A stretch of DNA of 64,000 bases from Shimia sediminis (GCF_003990645.1 NZ_RYZK01000003.1:186001-250000); one strand, 5' to 3'. Counted from the stretch's first letter, positions 52,367 to 62,058 are shown. Program-made: numbers and translations. Notes: generated from the sequence alone by a model not told the origin.

Positions 52367-53138
52367 ATTTGCCCTTCCGAAGAATTCCAAGATTACCACC
52401 GGTAAGACTTGGCCGAAGCCCGAAGGCGCCACAAACGTGCGCAAGTTCCAGATCTATCGCTGGAACCCGGATGACGGTAAAAACCCTTCGGTCGACACCT
52501 ATTTTCTCGACATGGACAAGTGCGGCCCGATGGTTCTGGACGCGCTGATCAAGATCAAGAACGAGATTGATCCGACCCTGACCTTCCGTCGGTCCTGCCG
52601 CGAGGGCATCTGTGGCTCCTGCGCCATGAACATCGACGGGATCAACACGCTGGCCTGTATCTATGGTCTGGACGAGGTCAAAGGTGACGTGAAGATCTAT
52701 CCGCTGCCGCACATGCCGGTGGTCAAGGACCTGATCCCCGACCTCACTCACTTCTACGCCCAGCACGCCAGCATCATGCCGTGGCTGGAAACCAAGACCA
52801 ACCGCCCCGCGAAAGAGTGGAAGCAGTCGATTGAGGACCGCAAGAAGCTGGATGGTCTTTATGAATGCGTCATGTGCGCCAGCTGTTCGACATCCTGCCC
52901 GAGTTACTGGTGGAACGGCGACCGCTACCTCGGCCCGGCAGCTCTGCTGCACGCTTATCGTTGGATCATCGACAGCCGCGATGAAGCCACGGGCGAGCGT
53001 CTCGACAATATCGAAGACCCCTTCAAGCTGTATCGCTGTCACACCATCATGAACTGCGCCAAGACCTGCCCCAAGGGTCTGAACCCTGCGAAAGCCATCG
53101 CAGAGATCAAGAAGATGATGGTCGAGCGCAGCATATGA
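52359..53138 (+). CDS. sdhB: Succinate dehydrogenase, iron-sulfur subunit
   Basis: A 259-aa protein with the three clusters: [2Fe-2S] in [13 protein letters not shown] and the following NTLACIY, [4Fe-4S] in [16 protein letters not shown], and [3Fe-4S] in [17 protein letters not shown]. It moves electrons from SdhA to the membrane subunits. AAGGAG precedes its ATG. About 1.6 kb of other ORFs separates it from sdhA. Its stop overlaps the sulfotransferase start (ATGA). Confidence 0.98.
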   Translation: MVEFALPKNSKITTGKTWPKPEGATNVRKFQIYRWNPDDGKNPSVDTYFLDMDKCGPMVLDALIKIKNEIDPTLTFRRSCREGICGSCAMNIDGINTLACIYGLDEVKGDVKIYPLPHMPVVKDLIPDLTHFYAQHASIMPWLETKTNRPAKEWKQSIEDRKKLDGLYECVMCASCSTSCPSYWWNGDRYLGPAALLHAYRWIIDSRDEATGERLDNIEDPFKLYRCHTIMNCAKTCPKGLNPAKAIAEIKKMMVERSI

Positions 53139-53881
53139 GAGGTAAGGGGGGGATCAACTCCCGCCAGCTTCAAGCACAGATCGCATATAGGCTGGGTCTC
53201 GCACGCTGGATGTTTATCCACATTCCAAAGAACGCGGGGACGGCGATACGCAAGGCTCCCAGTCTTCGCTGGCGGCTTGTTGGTGCAGACCCAGCGTTTC
53301 AGGTATCGCGAGAGTATGTCCAAACAGTGCGCCAGGTCATGGAAGAGCATGGTCAGCACCATGGGTTGCAACATGCGCGTTTGCGCGACATCAAAACCGA
53401 TGTCCGCGCGCGTCTTCAACCCGTCGCGATCGTCCGCAATCCCTGGGCGCGCACAGTGTCTCGTTTCCGGTTTGCAAAAATGGCGGCCGAAAAGGGCAGC
53501 CCATGGGCGGGTACGCCACCCGACAGCTTCGAAGCCTTCCTCGAAAACCGCCATGTCGACGGAGGTCGGCCATATTTTTGGCATAGGGCAATCCGCGGCT
53601 GGTACCCTCAAGTTGACTATGTAACTGATGAATCGGGTGCAATTGCGGCAGATGTTCTTCGCCAAGAAGAAATGGATCACGATGTTCCGGCTTACTTTGG
53701 ATTGGACCAACCGATTGCTCGCCGCAATGTCACAACAGGCGCCAAGTCCAATTGGCAAAGCTACTACACGCCGTCGACCATCCAGATCGTGGCCGATTGG
53801 TATGCCAGTGACATCGACACTTTCGGATTTGACTTTGATACAGGGGCAACCCGCAACTATTGGGCGGCAACTTCAGCCTAG
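53135..53881 (+). CDS. Sulfotransferase-family protein, paralogue 2
   Basis: A 248-aa protein with the P-loop [14 protein letters not shown] near residue 29 and the 3'-phosphate block [15 protein letters not shown]. It is clearly paralogous to 8872-9624; shared blocks include [25 protein letters not shown] with the DY and DVLRQE that follow, and TIQIVADWY plus FGFDFDT near the end. It should transfer sulfate from PAPS; the acceptor is unknown. ATGA overlap with sdhB makes it part of the sdh operon, which is unexpected for a sulfation enzyme. Confidence 0.8.
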   Translation: MRGKGGINSRQLQAQIAYRLGLARWMFIHIPKNAGTAIRKAPSLRWRLVGADPAFQVSREYVQTVRQVMEEHGQHHGLQHARLRDIKTDVRARLQPVAIVRNPWARTVSRFRFAKMAAEKGSPWAGTPPDSFEAFLENRHVDGGRPYFWHRAIRGWYPQVDYVTDESGAIAADVLRQEEMDHDVPAYFGLDQPIARRNVTTGAKSNWQSYYTPSTIQIVADWYASDIDTFGFDFDTGATRNYWAATSA

Positions 53882-53984
53882 GTGCTGCGTGTCAACTTGA
53901 AGCCCGATAGAATGGTCAAAAGAGTCCTTGACCAAATAGCACTCTAGTGGGGAAATTGGGCCAACTGTAGCTTGCGAGGGCCTC

Positions 53985-54698
53985 ATGATTGACACTCTAG
54001 TTGATGCGATGATCCTGGCTACTCTGGCGGGGCTGTCGATCCCTCTTGGCGCGGCCTGCACCTGGTTCGAACGCGGGTTGTCCGCGGAGCGGGACCAGAG
54101 CCTCAACCACTTTGTTACCGCATTCGGTGGCGGTGCATTGATCTCGGCAATTGCTTTGGTCCTCGTGCCCGAAGGGGCCGAACGGTTGCCTCCAGTTTGG
54201 GCGGTTCTGGCCTTTGGCCTTGGCGGCGTGGTCTTTATGCTCGTTGACCGGATGCTGGCCCTACGTGGCAGTCATGCCTCACAATTCATGGCCATGTTGC
54301 TGGACTATCTACCCGAAGCGATGGCCCTGGGCGCACTGCTTGCGGTAGACAGGGCCGTGGCGGTGCTGGTGGCGGCACTGATCGCTTTGCAGAACCTGCC
54401 CGAAGGCTTCAACGCGTTTCGTGAAATGCGCGAGAACGGTGCCTCGGGGCGCAGCTTGATTTTGCTCTTCCTGTGCATGGCTTTATTGGGGCCCGCTGCC
54501 GCAGCAGTAGGGCTTTTGGTTCTCGGCCATTTGCCGGGTGTGCTCGGGGCGATCATGATGTTTGCGTCGGGCGGAATTCTCTACCTGCTGTTTCAGGATG
54601 TCGCCCCGCAGGTGGCTGTGAAACACCATTGGAGCCCGCCCCTGGGGGCTGTTGCTGGTTTCATGCTTGGCCTTGCCGGGCATCTGGCGACCGGATAG
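53985..54698 (+). CDS. ZIP-family divalent metal transporter
   Basis: A 237-aa protein with about eight helices. The metal-binding helices IV and V carry LLDYLPEAMALG and LQNLPEGFNAF; the Pro-Glu-Gly/Ala motif with the nearby Asp/Asn replaces the usual HxxPEG, so a ligand histidine is missing in both and the metal may not be zinc. GAGGG precedes the ATG. It is monocistronic, downstream of the sdh block. The transported ion is unclear. Confidence 0.82.
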   Translation: MIDTLVDAMILATLAGLSIPLGAACTWFERGLSAERDQSLNHFVTAFGGGALISAIALVLVPEGAERLPPVWAVLAFGLGGVVFMLVDRMLALRGSHASQFMAMLLDYLPEAMALGALLAVDRAVAVLVAALIALQNLPEGFNAFREMRENGASGRSLILLFLCMALLGPAAAAVGLLVLGHLPGVLGAIMMFASGGILYLLFQDVAPQVAVKHHWSPPLGAVAGFMLGLAGHLATG

Positions 54699-54774
54699 CG
54701 CCTGCATGACGCAAGGTTGGACTTGGTAAATCACATTCGGCTGGCTAGCCTTTTCGTGAAACGGAGGGCTCGGT

Positions 54775-56412
54775 ATGGCGGATGTGATTGTTGTTGGGTC
54801 AGGATTGGCCGGGCTGGTGGCGGCGGCCGAGGCTGCCGAACGCGGGCGCCGGGTCTTGTTGCTGGATCAGGAAGGCGAGCAGACCATGGGCGGACAGGCG
54901 TTCTGGTCGCTGGGTGGGTTGTTCATGGTCGATACGCCCGAACAGCGGCGTATGGGCATTCGCGACAGCCGCGATCTGGCGCTCAAGGACTGGATGGGCT
55001 CTGCCCAGTTCGACCGGCTCGAAGACGAAAACCCACGCAAGGTGGCAGAAGCCTATGTGGATTTTGCGGCGGGCGAGATGCGCCCTTGGTTGGCGGAACG
55101 CGGGTTTCGCTGGTTTCCGGTGGTCGGCTGGGCCGAACGCGGGGGGGAACAGGCCCATGGGCATGGCAATTCGGCGCCGCGGTTTCATATCACATGGGGC
55201 ACCGGCCCCGGCGTCGTCGCCCCGTTCGAGCGGCTGGTGCGTCAGGCGGTGGATCGGGGCAGGATCGAACTGGGCTTTCGCCATCGCGTGACCAACCTGA
55301 TTGTGGAAAACGGGGCCGTTGTGGGGGTCGCGGGCGAAGTTCTGGCCAATGACAGTGCAGATCGGGGACGCTCGACCAACCGTGAGGTGGTGGGCGACTT
55401 TGAACACCGCGCGCCTGCCGTGATCATCACCACCGGCGGGATCGGTGGCGACCATGACATGGTGCGCAGTTACTGGCCAGAAGATCGCCTTGGCCCTGCA
55501 CCCAAACACATGGTGGCAGGCGTGCCCGACTATGTTGACGGCCAGATGCAGCGCGTTGCCGAAGGCGCTGGCGCGGGCATCATCAATGGCGACCGCATGT
55601 GGCATTACACCGAGGGGCTGCACAACTGGGATCCGATCTGGCCCAATCATGGCATCCGCATTCTGCCCGGGCCGTCTTCTATGTGGTTCGACGCTTTGGG
55701 AGAACGGATGGAGGCGCCATTCCTGCCGGGCTTTGACTCGCTGGGCACGCTTAAACGCATTCTGTCGACGGGACACGAACACAGCTGGTTCATCCTGACC
55801 CAAAAGATCATCGAGAAAGAATTTGCGTTGTCTGGTTCCGAGCAGAACCCGGATCTGACCTCGGGCAAGTGGTCATCCGTGCTCAAGGCAAGGATCATGG
55901 GCAAGGGCGCGCCCGCACCGGTCGAAGCGTTCAAGGAACATGGCGCAGACTTTGTTGTCGCGGACGATCTGACGTCGCTGGTCGCGGGAATGAATGAACT
56001 GACAGACGTGCCGCTGGATGTGGTCAAAATCCGCGAACAGATCGAAGCACGCGATGCCCAGATCACCAATCCCTTTGCCAAGGACGCACAAATCACAGCC
56101 ATTCGCGGCGCGCGTGCCTATCGCGGTGACCGGCTGATCCGCACGGCCAAGCCGCACCGCATTCTGGACCCGTCCTGTGGTCCGCTGATTGGTGTGAAAC
56201 TGTCGATCCTGACGCGTAAATCGCTTGGCGGGTTGCACACGGATATCAACGGCCAGGTTTTGCGCCCCGATGGCACGGCGTTTGATGGGTTGTTTGCCGC
56301 TGGCGAGGTCGCAGGTTTCGGAGGCGGCGGCTATCACGGCTACAACGCACTCGAGGGTACCTTCCTTGGCGGTTGCATCTTCTCGGGCCGCGCAACCGGG
56401 CGTAGCGTCTAA
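54775..56412 (+). CDS. FAD-binding dehydrogenase (fumarate reductase/ketosteroid dehydrogenase type)
   Basis: A 545-aa flavoprotein. DVIVVGSGLAGLVAAAEAAERG binds FAD at the N-terminus (shown in overlapping pieces), and the C-terminus has GGLHTDINGQVLRPDG, GLFAAGEVAGFGGGGY and NALEGTFLGGCIFSG, closing the FAD site. The family dehydrogenates steroids or reduces enoates; no substrate is evident. A strong GGAGG precedes the ATG. It is followed by the D-cysteine desulfhydrase-like gene 41 bp later, perhaps one transcript. Confidence 0.85.
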   Translation: MADVIVVGSGLAGLVAAAEAAERGRRVLLLDQEGEQTMGGQAFWSLGGLFMVDTPEQRRMGIRDSRDLALKDWMGSAQFDRLEDENPRKVAEAYVDFAAGEMRPWLAERGFRWFPVVGWAERGGEQAHGHGNSAPRFHITWGTGPGVVAPFERLVRQAVDRGRIELGFRHRVTNLIVENGAVVGVAGEVLANDSADRGRSTNREVVGDFEHRAPAVIITTGGIGGDHDMVRSYWPEDRLGPAPKHMVAGVPDYVDGQMQRVAEGAGAGIINGDRMWHYTEGLHNWDPIWPNHGIRILPGPSSMWFDALGERMEAPFLPGFDSLGTLKRILSTGHEHSWFILTQKIIEKEFALSGSEQNPDLTSGKWSSVLKARIMGKGAPAPVEAFKEHGADFVVADDLTSLVAGMNELTDVPLDVVKIREQIEARDAQITNPFAKDAQITAIRGARAYRGDRLIRTAKPHRILDPSCGPLIGVKLSILTRKSLGGLHTDINGQVLRPDGTAFDGLFAAGEVAGFGGGGYHGYNALEGTFLGGCIFSGRATGRSV

Positions 56413-56453
56413 GCCGGATTGACTTTGTCAGCAATCACGGGCGCAATCGGCTC

Positions 56454-57446
56454 ATGAGCGTTTTGGACTTACTGGCGGGGTTTCCTCGGGTGCGCATGGG
56501 ACACCTGCCCACACCCCTGGAACCCATGAATAACCTCGGCCGACGTCTGGGGTGCGACCTGTGGGTCAAGCGTGACGATTGCACCGGAGTCGGCTTTGGT
56601 GGCAACAAAGTGCGCCAGTTGGAGTTTTATCTGGGCAGGGCACAGGCGCTGGGCGCGACGCAAGTGCTGATCACCGGAGCGGTGCAATCAAACTTTGTGC
56701 GCGTTGCTGCCGCGATGGCGGCGCGGTTGGGTATCGGCTGCCACATACAGTTGGAAGAACGCGTGCCGGATGTCTCTGCGCTCTACAGAACCAACGGAAA
56801 CGTCTTGTTGGATCACCTTCTGGGCGCAACTCTTCACGCCTACCCCGAAGGCGAGGACGAAGCGGGAGCGGATGCTGCGCTGGCAGGGATTGCCGAAGAC
56901 TTGCATGCGCGAGGAGAGGTGCCTTTTATTGTTCCTCTGGCTGCGGATCAGCCTCCAACCGGGGCGCTGGGATACGTGGATGCGGCAGGTGAGTTGATGG
57001 TCCAACAGGGGGTGTTTGACGAGATATTCATTGCAACAGGGTCAGCCTTGTCCCTCTGCGGCCTACTGTTCGGCCTGCGGGCCCTGGGCTGTGATACGCC
57101 GGTGACAGGCGTATGCGTGCGCAGAGGGGCTGGCGCGCAGACAGCCCGCGTACAGCAACGGCTGGATGATCTGGCAGGCCTGTTGGGGATGGAAAATCCA
57201 GTGAGCTTTGCAGACACCCGCATCGATGATCAGGCCCTTTTGCCGGGCTATGGGCGTCTCAATCCCCAAGTGCGCGATGCGATTCGTGTCGCGGCGCAGA
57301 CCGAGGGAGTGTTTCTTGACCCGGTCTACACTGGCAAGGTCATGGCGGCCTTGATGGCCGAGACCGAACGTCTGCGGGGTAAACGCGTTCTGTTCTGGCA
57401 CACGGGCGGTCAGCCTGCGTTGTTTGGTTATGGCGATCAGCTTTGA
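56454..57446 (+). CDS. PLP-dependent D-cysteine desulfhydrase / cysteate sulfo-lyase type enzyme
   Basis: A 330-aa fold-type II PLP enzyme of the ACC deaminase/DcyD group. LWVKRDDCTGVGFGGNKVRQLE contains the PLP lysine in GGNK, TGAVQSNFVRVAAAMA binds the carboxylate, and ATGSALSLCGL binds phosphate. DcyD releases sulfide from D-cysteine; the close relative CuyA of marine Roseobacters releases sulfite from cysteate. Sequence reading cannot separate these. No sulfite exporter lies next to it, although a TauE-like gene is 13 kb away. Confidence 0.8.
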   Translation: MSVLDLLAGFPRVRMGHLPTPLEPMNNLGRRLGCDLWVKRDDCTGVGFGGNKVRQLEFYLGRAQALGATQVLITGAVQSNFVRVAAAMAARLGIGCHIQLEERVPDVSALYRTNGNVLLDHLLGATLHAYPEGEDEAGADAALAGIAEDLHARGEVPFIVPLAADQPPTGALGYVDAAGELMVQQGVFDEIFIATGSALSLCGLLFGLRALGCDTPVTGVCVRRGAGAQTARVQQRLDDLAGLLGMENPVSFADTRIDDQALLPGYGRLNPQVRDAIRVAAQTEGVFLDPVYTGKVMAALMAETERLRGKRVLFWHTGGQPALFGYGDQL

Positions 57447-57452
57447 TGACTT

Positions 57453-57516
57453 GGGGCTTTGCCCCTTTCGGCTCCGAAAGGCCAATTCACCCTAGTTTGT
57501 TTTTGGCAAAAGAAAG
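57453..57516. repeat. Two-hairpin intergenic repeat, copy B
   Basis: Stems GGGGC/GCCCC (57453-57465) and CTTTCGG/CCGAAAG (57465-57480), sharing one base at the border, are followed by ATTCACCC and TTTTTGGCAAAAGAAAG. Order and 3' half match copy A at 3692-3755. It separates the convergent desulfhydrase and tsaC genes and may terminate both. Confidence 0.6.
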
Positions 57517-57517
57517 A

Positions 57518-58459
57518 TTAGGTGCGCGGCGCGGCTGCGCGGCGCAGTCGGTCATTTATTGCGCGACCCAGCCCATGATCCGGAATCGGAGAGACGGCAA
57601 TGACCTCGGGTTTCAGTGCATCCATGGCGTGCAGGTGGCCAAAGAGATTTGCAGCGGCCTCCGTCAGGTCTCCGGCGCGTGAGAGGTTCAAACGGGCCTC
57701 GACCGGGCCGAAACCGAGCAGACTTTCACCTGCGCGTATTTTGGTAACATTCAGCCGCATGGGCGCGCCGGGGGCATAGTGCGAGGTCATCTGACCAGGC
57801 GCGGTCAGAGGATCGCCGCTTTGGTGGTGGGCAATTGGCGCACCAAGGGCTGCTTCGACGGCCTCTTGTGGCAAGCCGCCGGGGCGCAGCAGCGTGGGCC
57901 CGTCCACGAGCCCGAGGATCGTGGATTCAAGGCCGACACCACAGGTGCCGCCATCCAGAATGCCGGCAATGCGCCCAGACAGGCCAGCGCTGACATGCGC
58001 TGCGCTGGTTGGGCTGATTTTTCCCGAAGGATTGGCCGAAGGTGCGGCGACCGGACCGCCAAAGGCTTCTAACAATGATTTCGCGACCGGATGTTCCGGC
58101 ACCCGGATAGCCAGTGTCGGCAGGTCAGCGGTGACCAGCGGTGACAGGTCGCTGTCGGGTTTCAATGGCAGGACCAGGGTCATTGGGCCAGGCCAAAAGG
58201 CGCTGGCCAACCGATCCGCCTCATCCGTCCAGTCTACGTAAGTCCGGGCAACCTTGGCCGACGGTACATGCACAATCAGCGGATTGAACCGCGGGCGGCC
58301 CTTGGCTTCGAAAATGCGGGCCACGGCCATGTCATTGCGCGCGTCCCCGCCCAGCCCATAGACGGTTTCGGTCGGGAAGGCGACCAGCTGACCCTCGCCC
58401 AAGAGGGCGGCGGCACGCGTATAGCCCGTCGCATCCGGCGTCAGCATTTGTGTCTTCAC
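57518..58459 (-). CDS. L-threonylcarbamoyladenylate synthase
   Basis: A 313-aa Sua5-type protein. GEGQLVAFPTETVYGLGGDA and KGRPRFNPLIVHV are the YrdC core motifs, with PSANPSGKISPTSA; the C-terminal Sua5 domain has SHYAPGAPMRLN and LLGFGPVEA. It makes threonylcarbamoyl-AMP for the t6A37 modification of tRNA. The GTG at 58459 is chosen because AGGAG lies 8 bases upstream; an ATG at 58447 and a GTG at 58489 are alternatives. Convergent with the desulfhydrase gene. Confidence 0.92.
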   Translation of the reverse strand: MKTQMLTPDATGYTRAAALLGEGQLVAFPTETVYGLGGDARNDMAVARIFEAKGRPRFNPLIVHVPSAKVARTYVDWTDEADRLASAFWPGPMTLVLPLKPDSDLSPLVTADLPTLAIRVPEHPVAKSLLEAFGGPVAAPSANPSGKISPTSAAHVSAGLSGRIAGILDGGTCGVGLESTILGLVDGPTLLRPGGLPQEAVEAALGAPIAHHQSGDPLTAPGQMTSHYAPGAPMRLNVTKIRAGESLLGFGPVEARLNLSRAGDLTEAAANLFGHLHAMDALKPEVIAVSPIPDHGLGRAINDRLRRAAAPRT

Positions 58460-58581
58460 GTCGCATTCTCCTGTGACGCTGCGTTCCACTATGTCCGCGG
58501 CAACCCGCCCCTTACCTTAGGGCGCAAAGCTCAATACAAGCGCCTGCAACCATTGCCAAGCCGTAACCGGAAGAGAGTGCC

Positions 58582-60300
58582 ATGCCCTATCGCGCCCCCG
58601 TCACCGACTATCAATTCCTGTTCGACCATGTTGTCGACCTCGCCACCGTGACCGCAACCGAGCGATTTTCCGATGCTGACAAGGACGTGACAGACGCAAT
58701 CCTGACCGAAGCTGGCCGTATGTGCGAAGAGGTGATGTACCCGCTGCAGCGGGTTGGTGACCTGACAGGCTCCGTGCTGGAAAACGGCGTTGTGCGCACG
58801 CCTAAGGGGTTTGCCGAAGCTTATGGCCAGATTGCCGAAGGCGGCTGGATCTCGACCAGTGCTGATCCTGAATTCGGCGGCATGGGCCTGCCGCATTCGA
58901 TCACCACCGCTGTGAACGAGATGATGAGCGGTGCCTGCCTGTCGCTACAGTTGAACCCGCTGATGACCCAGGGCCAGATCGAAGCCTTGGAACATCACGC
59001 CAGCGATGAAATCAAGGCGACCTACCTGCCCAAACTCGTCACGGGTGAGTGGGCCGGAACCATGAACCTGACCGAGCCGCAGGCCGGATCAGACGTGGGT
59101 GCTCTGAATTCCAAGGCCGAACCGAATGGCGACGGGTCTTATGCGATCACCGGGCAGAAAATCTTTATCACCTGGGGTGACAACGACTTTACCGGCAACG
59201 TCTGCCATCTGGTGTTGGCACGTTTGCCCGATGGCGCGCCGGGCACCAAGGGCATCAGCCTGTTTATCGTGCCCCGCAACATCCCCGATGCAAGTGGCGA
59301 ACCTGGTGTGGCCAACAGCCTCAAGGTTGTGAGCCTTGAACACAAACTGGGCATCCACGGTTCGCCAACGGCGGTCATGCAATATGATGGGGCCACCGGC
59401 TGGTTGATAGGAGAGCCGCATGACGGGATGCGCGCCATGTTCACCATGATGAACAACGCGCGCCTGGGCGTTGGGTGTCAGGGTATTGGCGTTGGCGAGG
59501 GCGCCTATCAGCATGCGCTGGCCTATGCGCTGGAACGCAAACAGGGCCGCACCCCGGTCGAGGGCGGCACCGGCACCATCGTGGACCATGCCGACGTTCG
59601 CCGGATGCTGGCGACGATGAGGGCAGACTTGTTTGCCGCGCGCGCGATTGCCATGGCCTGTGCGGTCGCAATCGATATGAGCACGGCAACCGGCGACGCC
59701 GAATGGAAAGCCCGCGCCGCCTTTTTGACGCCGATTGCCAAGGCTTTTGGCACCGACACAGGTATCGCCGTGGCGGAAATGGGCGTTCAGGTGCATGGCG
59801 GCATGGGCTTCATCGAAGAAACCGGCGCGGCACAATATGCCCGGGATGTGCGGATCACCTCGATCTACGAGGGGACCAACGGCATTCAGTCCATGGACCT
59901 GGTAGGCCGCAAGCTGATGGATGGGGGTGAAGCCGCCTATCGTTTGCTGGACGAGATCGAGGCTCACGCCGAAGAGGCGCGCGCCACTTTGCCCGAGCTG
60001 GCCGAACCTGTCTGGGAGGCCACCGAAACCCTGCGCGAGACAACTGAGTGGCTTGTCGCGCAAACGGACATGAACAACCGCTTCGCCGGATCGGTGCCGT
60101 TCCTCAAGGGTTTTGCCCGAATCCTGGGCGCGCACTACCACCTCAGGGCCGCCATGGGCGAAGAAGACAAAGGCCCCCGGACCAAGCTTGCGCGGTTCTA
60201 CATCACCCGTATGCTTCCCGAACACTCGGGCCTCTTGTCGCAAGCCGTGCGCGGGGCCGAGGACCTGTATGCAATCAGCGTGGAAGATCTTGGCGCATGA
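58582..60300 (+). CDS. Acyl-CoA dehydrogenase, DmdC/AcdA-type
   Basis: A 572-aa flavoprotein, longer than classical acyl-CoA dehydrogenases (about 380 aa) because of a C-terminal extension from about residue 460. Core motifs are WAGTMNLTEPQAGSDVG, KIFITWGDND, MNNARLGVGCQGIG and the catalytic-glutamate block SIYEGTNGIQ. Enzymes of this length include the methylmercaptopropionyl-CoA dehydrogenase DmdC of the DMSP pathway, but many paralogues act on other acyl-CoAs. It overlaps the MBL hydrolase by 4 bp (ATGA), so the two are translated together. Confidence 0.87.
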   Translation: MPYRAPVTDYQFLFDHVVDLATVTATERFSDADKDVTDAILTEAGRMCEEVMYPLQRVGDLTGSVLENGVVRTPKGFAEAYGQIAEGGWISTSADPEFGGMGLPHSITTAVNEMMSGACLSLQLNPLMTQGQIEALEHHASDEIKATYLPKLVTGEWAGTMNLTEPQAGSDVGALNSKAEPNGDGSYAITGQKIFITWGDNDFTGNVCHLVLARLPDGAPGTKGISLFIVPRNIPDASGEPGVANSLKVVSLEHKLGIHGSPTAVMQYDGATGWLIGEPHDGMRAMFTMMNNARLGVGCQGIGVGEGAYQHALAYALERKQGRTPVEGGTGTIVDHADVRRMLATMRADLFAARAIAMACAVAIDMSTATGDAEWKARAAFLTPIAKAFGTDTGIAVAEMGVQVHGGMGFIEETGAAQYARDVRITSIYEGTNGIQSMDLVGRKLMDGGEAAYRLLDEIEAHAEEARATLPELAEPVWEATETLRETTEWLVAQTDMNNRFAGSVPFLKGFARILGAHYHLRAAMGEEDKGPRTKLARFYITRMLPEHSGLLSQAVRGAEDLYAISVEDLGA

Positions 60301-61340
60301 GTGATGACCTGACGGGGATTCGATACCCTTGGGATGAGCCCCCGGCTCAGGGAGAAGCGATTGAAGTGGCCAAGGGTGTCCTCTGGATGCGACTGCCGCT
60401 GCCAATGCAATTGGACCATGTCAACGTCTATGCTCTGGACGATGGTGATGGCTGGACCATCATCGACACAGGGTTCTCGTCAAAGCGGGGCAAGAAGATC
60501 TGGCAGTCGCTGATGGACGGCCCCATGAAGGGCAAGCCCGTCACCCGCGTGATCGTCACGCACCACCACCCCGACCACGTGGGGCTCGCCGGGTGGTTCC
60601 AGACCGAGTTCGGAGCCGAACTGTGGACCACGCGCACGTCCTGGCTGATGGCGCGGATGTTGCAGCTGGATGAACAGGCCGTTCCGACCCAGGAAACGAT
60701 GGCCTTTTACAAGGCCTGCGGCATGGACGAAGAGGTCTTTAACCAACGTGCCAGCGAACGGCCCTTCAACTTTTCCGACGTCGTTGACTCGATGCCGGTC
60801 GGTTACAAACGCATCAAGGAAGGTGATGTGATCCGAATCGGCGGGCGCGACTGGGACGTCCGCATCGGCAATGGTCATGCGCCGGAACACGCGACTTTCT
60901 GGAGTCGGGATGACAATCTTGTGATGTCTGGCGACCAGATTCTGCCTTCTATCAGCTCAAACATCGGGGTCTATGCCACCGAACCAGACGCCGATCCGGT
61001 GGGTGACTGGCTGGAAAGCTGCGAGCGGCTGGCCCAGTTCGGGCGCCCCGAGCATTTGGTTCTGGGCGGGCATAAACTGCCGTTTACAGGGCTCAAGATG
61101 CGTATGCGCCAGTTGGTTGAAAATCACCATGGCGCGCTGGACCGTTTGCTTGAGCATCTGGACGAACCCAGGACCGGAGGGGAATGCTTCCTGCCGATCT
61201 TCAAACGCCATATCGGCGGTTCGGCCTATGGGCTGGCCCTGGTCGAAGCGATTGCCCATCTCAATCATCTGTACCATGTTGGTAAGGTAACCCGCACCAA
61301 ACGCGAGGACGGTGCGTGGCTCTGGCAACGTAAAGGGTAA
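60297..61340 (+). CDS. MBL-fold metallo-hydrolase
   Basis: A 347-aa protein. VTHHHPDHVGLAG is the HxHxDH metal site near residue 84, followed by the later NGHAPEHATFW His and MSGDQILPSISSNIG with the bridging Asp, and LGGHKLPFTG with the last His. It is related to lactonase/glyoxalase II types and may hydrolyse a thioester, which would suit its coupling to the acyl-CoA dehydrogenase (inference). The true start lies in the ATGA overlap; a longer upstream frame is rejected. Confidence 0.88.
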   Translation: MSDDLTGIRYPWDEPPAQGEAIEVAKGVLWMRLPLPMQLDHVNVYALDDGDGWTIIDTGFSSKRGKKIWQSLMDGPMKGKPVTRVIVTHHHPDHVGLAGWFQTEFGAELWTTRTSWLMARMLQLDEQAVPTQETMAFYKACGMDEEVFNQRASERPFNFSDVVDSMPVGYKRIKEGDVIRIGGRDWDVRIGNGHAPEHATFWSRDDNLVMSGDQILPSISSNIGVYATEPDADPVGDWLESCERLAQFGRPEHLVLGGHKLPFTGLKMRMRQLVENHHGALDRLLEHLDEPRTGGECFLPIFKRHIGGSAYGLALVEAIAHLNHLYHVGKVTRTKREDGAWLWQRKG

Positions 61341-61346
61341 GTCATC

Positions 61347-61805
61347 ATGGGTGAAAAGATCGAAACCAGCGCAGAGGCCGCCGAGGCCGCTGCCCTGCCA
61401 CGTCGCCACGAAGTGCACGCCGATCCGGATGTCGAGCCCTGTAAGGACATCCCGGACACCGTCGGGCAGAAACCGGTCGCGCAGAAAAGCCCGGCGGAAT
61501 GGGCCTATGAACGGCTGATCCTCTACATCCAGAACTTTGAACAGCAACTCGACAACGAACACGAGATTGCCATGGGATATGCCGGTGGCGACACAGGCGT
61601 GATGCGGATCGAAGGCATGGGTTTTTTCGATCCGGACATGATCACCTTTTACGGATCGGACTCTATGGGGGTAAAAACCCAGTTGGTGCAGCATGTGAGC
61701 CAGCTTTCGGTGATGCTGCGGGCCCTTCCGAAACCCACCGAAGAGGCTCCGCCAACGCGCATCGGCTTTCGGCTGGCGGCCGATCTGGCAAAGACTGGTG
61801 AATAG
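61347..61805 (+). CDS. DUF6173 family protein
   Basis: A 152-aa protein. The first 45 residues are charged and disordered-looking; the core has PAEWAYERLILYIQNFEQQLD, AMGYAGGDTGVMRIEGMGFFDPDMI in overlapping pieces, and VQHVSQLSVMLRALP. It lies 6 bp after the MBL hydrolase gene and is commonly found beside such genes in Rhodobacterales. No function is known. Confidence 0.72.
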   Translation: MGEKIETSAEAAEAAALPRRHEVHADPDVEPCKDIPDTVGQKPVAQKSPAEWAYERLILYIQNFEQQLDNEHEIAMGYAGGDTGVMRIEGMGFFDPDMITFYGSDSMGVKTQLVQHVSQLSVMLRALPKPTEEAPPTRIGFRLAADLAKTGE

Positions 61806-61892
61806 CGGCTGGGCCTGCGCGCGATTGACGTGGTGACAGGCCTGCCCGAATCCGGTAATCAGCAACAAACACGACTTTAAGGAACACGCGAC

Positions 61893-62027
61893 ATGGCTGA
61901 TCACAAACACGGTTCGATGAATACCGACGTTCAGGAAAAAACCTTTGCTGGCTTTGTAAAGGCCTCGACCTGGGTTGCAGGGGTCTCAATTGGCATCCTG
62001 ATCTTCCTGGCGATCTTCAACAGCTGA
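61893..62027 (+). CDS. aa3-type cytochrome c oxidase subunit IV
   Basis: A 44-aa protein beginning MADHKHGSMNTDVQEKTFAG and ending in a single membrane helix (WVAGVSIGILIFLAIFNS). The length and the layout of a short His-rich cytoplasmic arm followed by FVK and one helix match the bacterial aa3 oxidase subunit IV seen in the Paracoccus enzyme. AAGGA precedes the ATG. Its other oxidase subunits are not in the window; in alphaproteobacteria this gene is often separate. Confidence 0.85.
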   Translation: MADHKHGSMNTDVQEKTFAGFVKASTWVAGVSIGILIFLAIFNS

Positions 62028-62058
62028 TCCCGGTCTCGAATTCGTGCTGGTGCGTTCC

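Noticed and set aside
53914-53933. GGTCAA/TTGACC inverted repeat after the sulfotransferase as a terminator of the sdh operon
   Set aside because: The stem is only 6 bp and no T-run follows, so it is not called as an intrinsic terminator.
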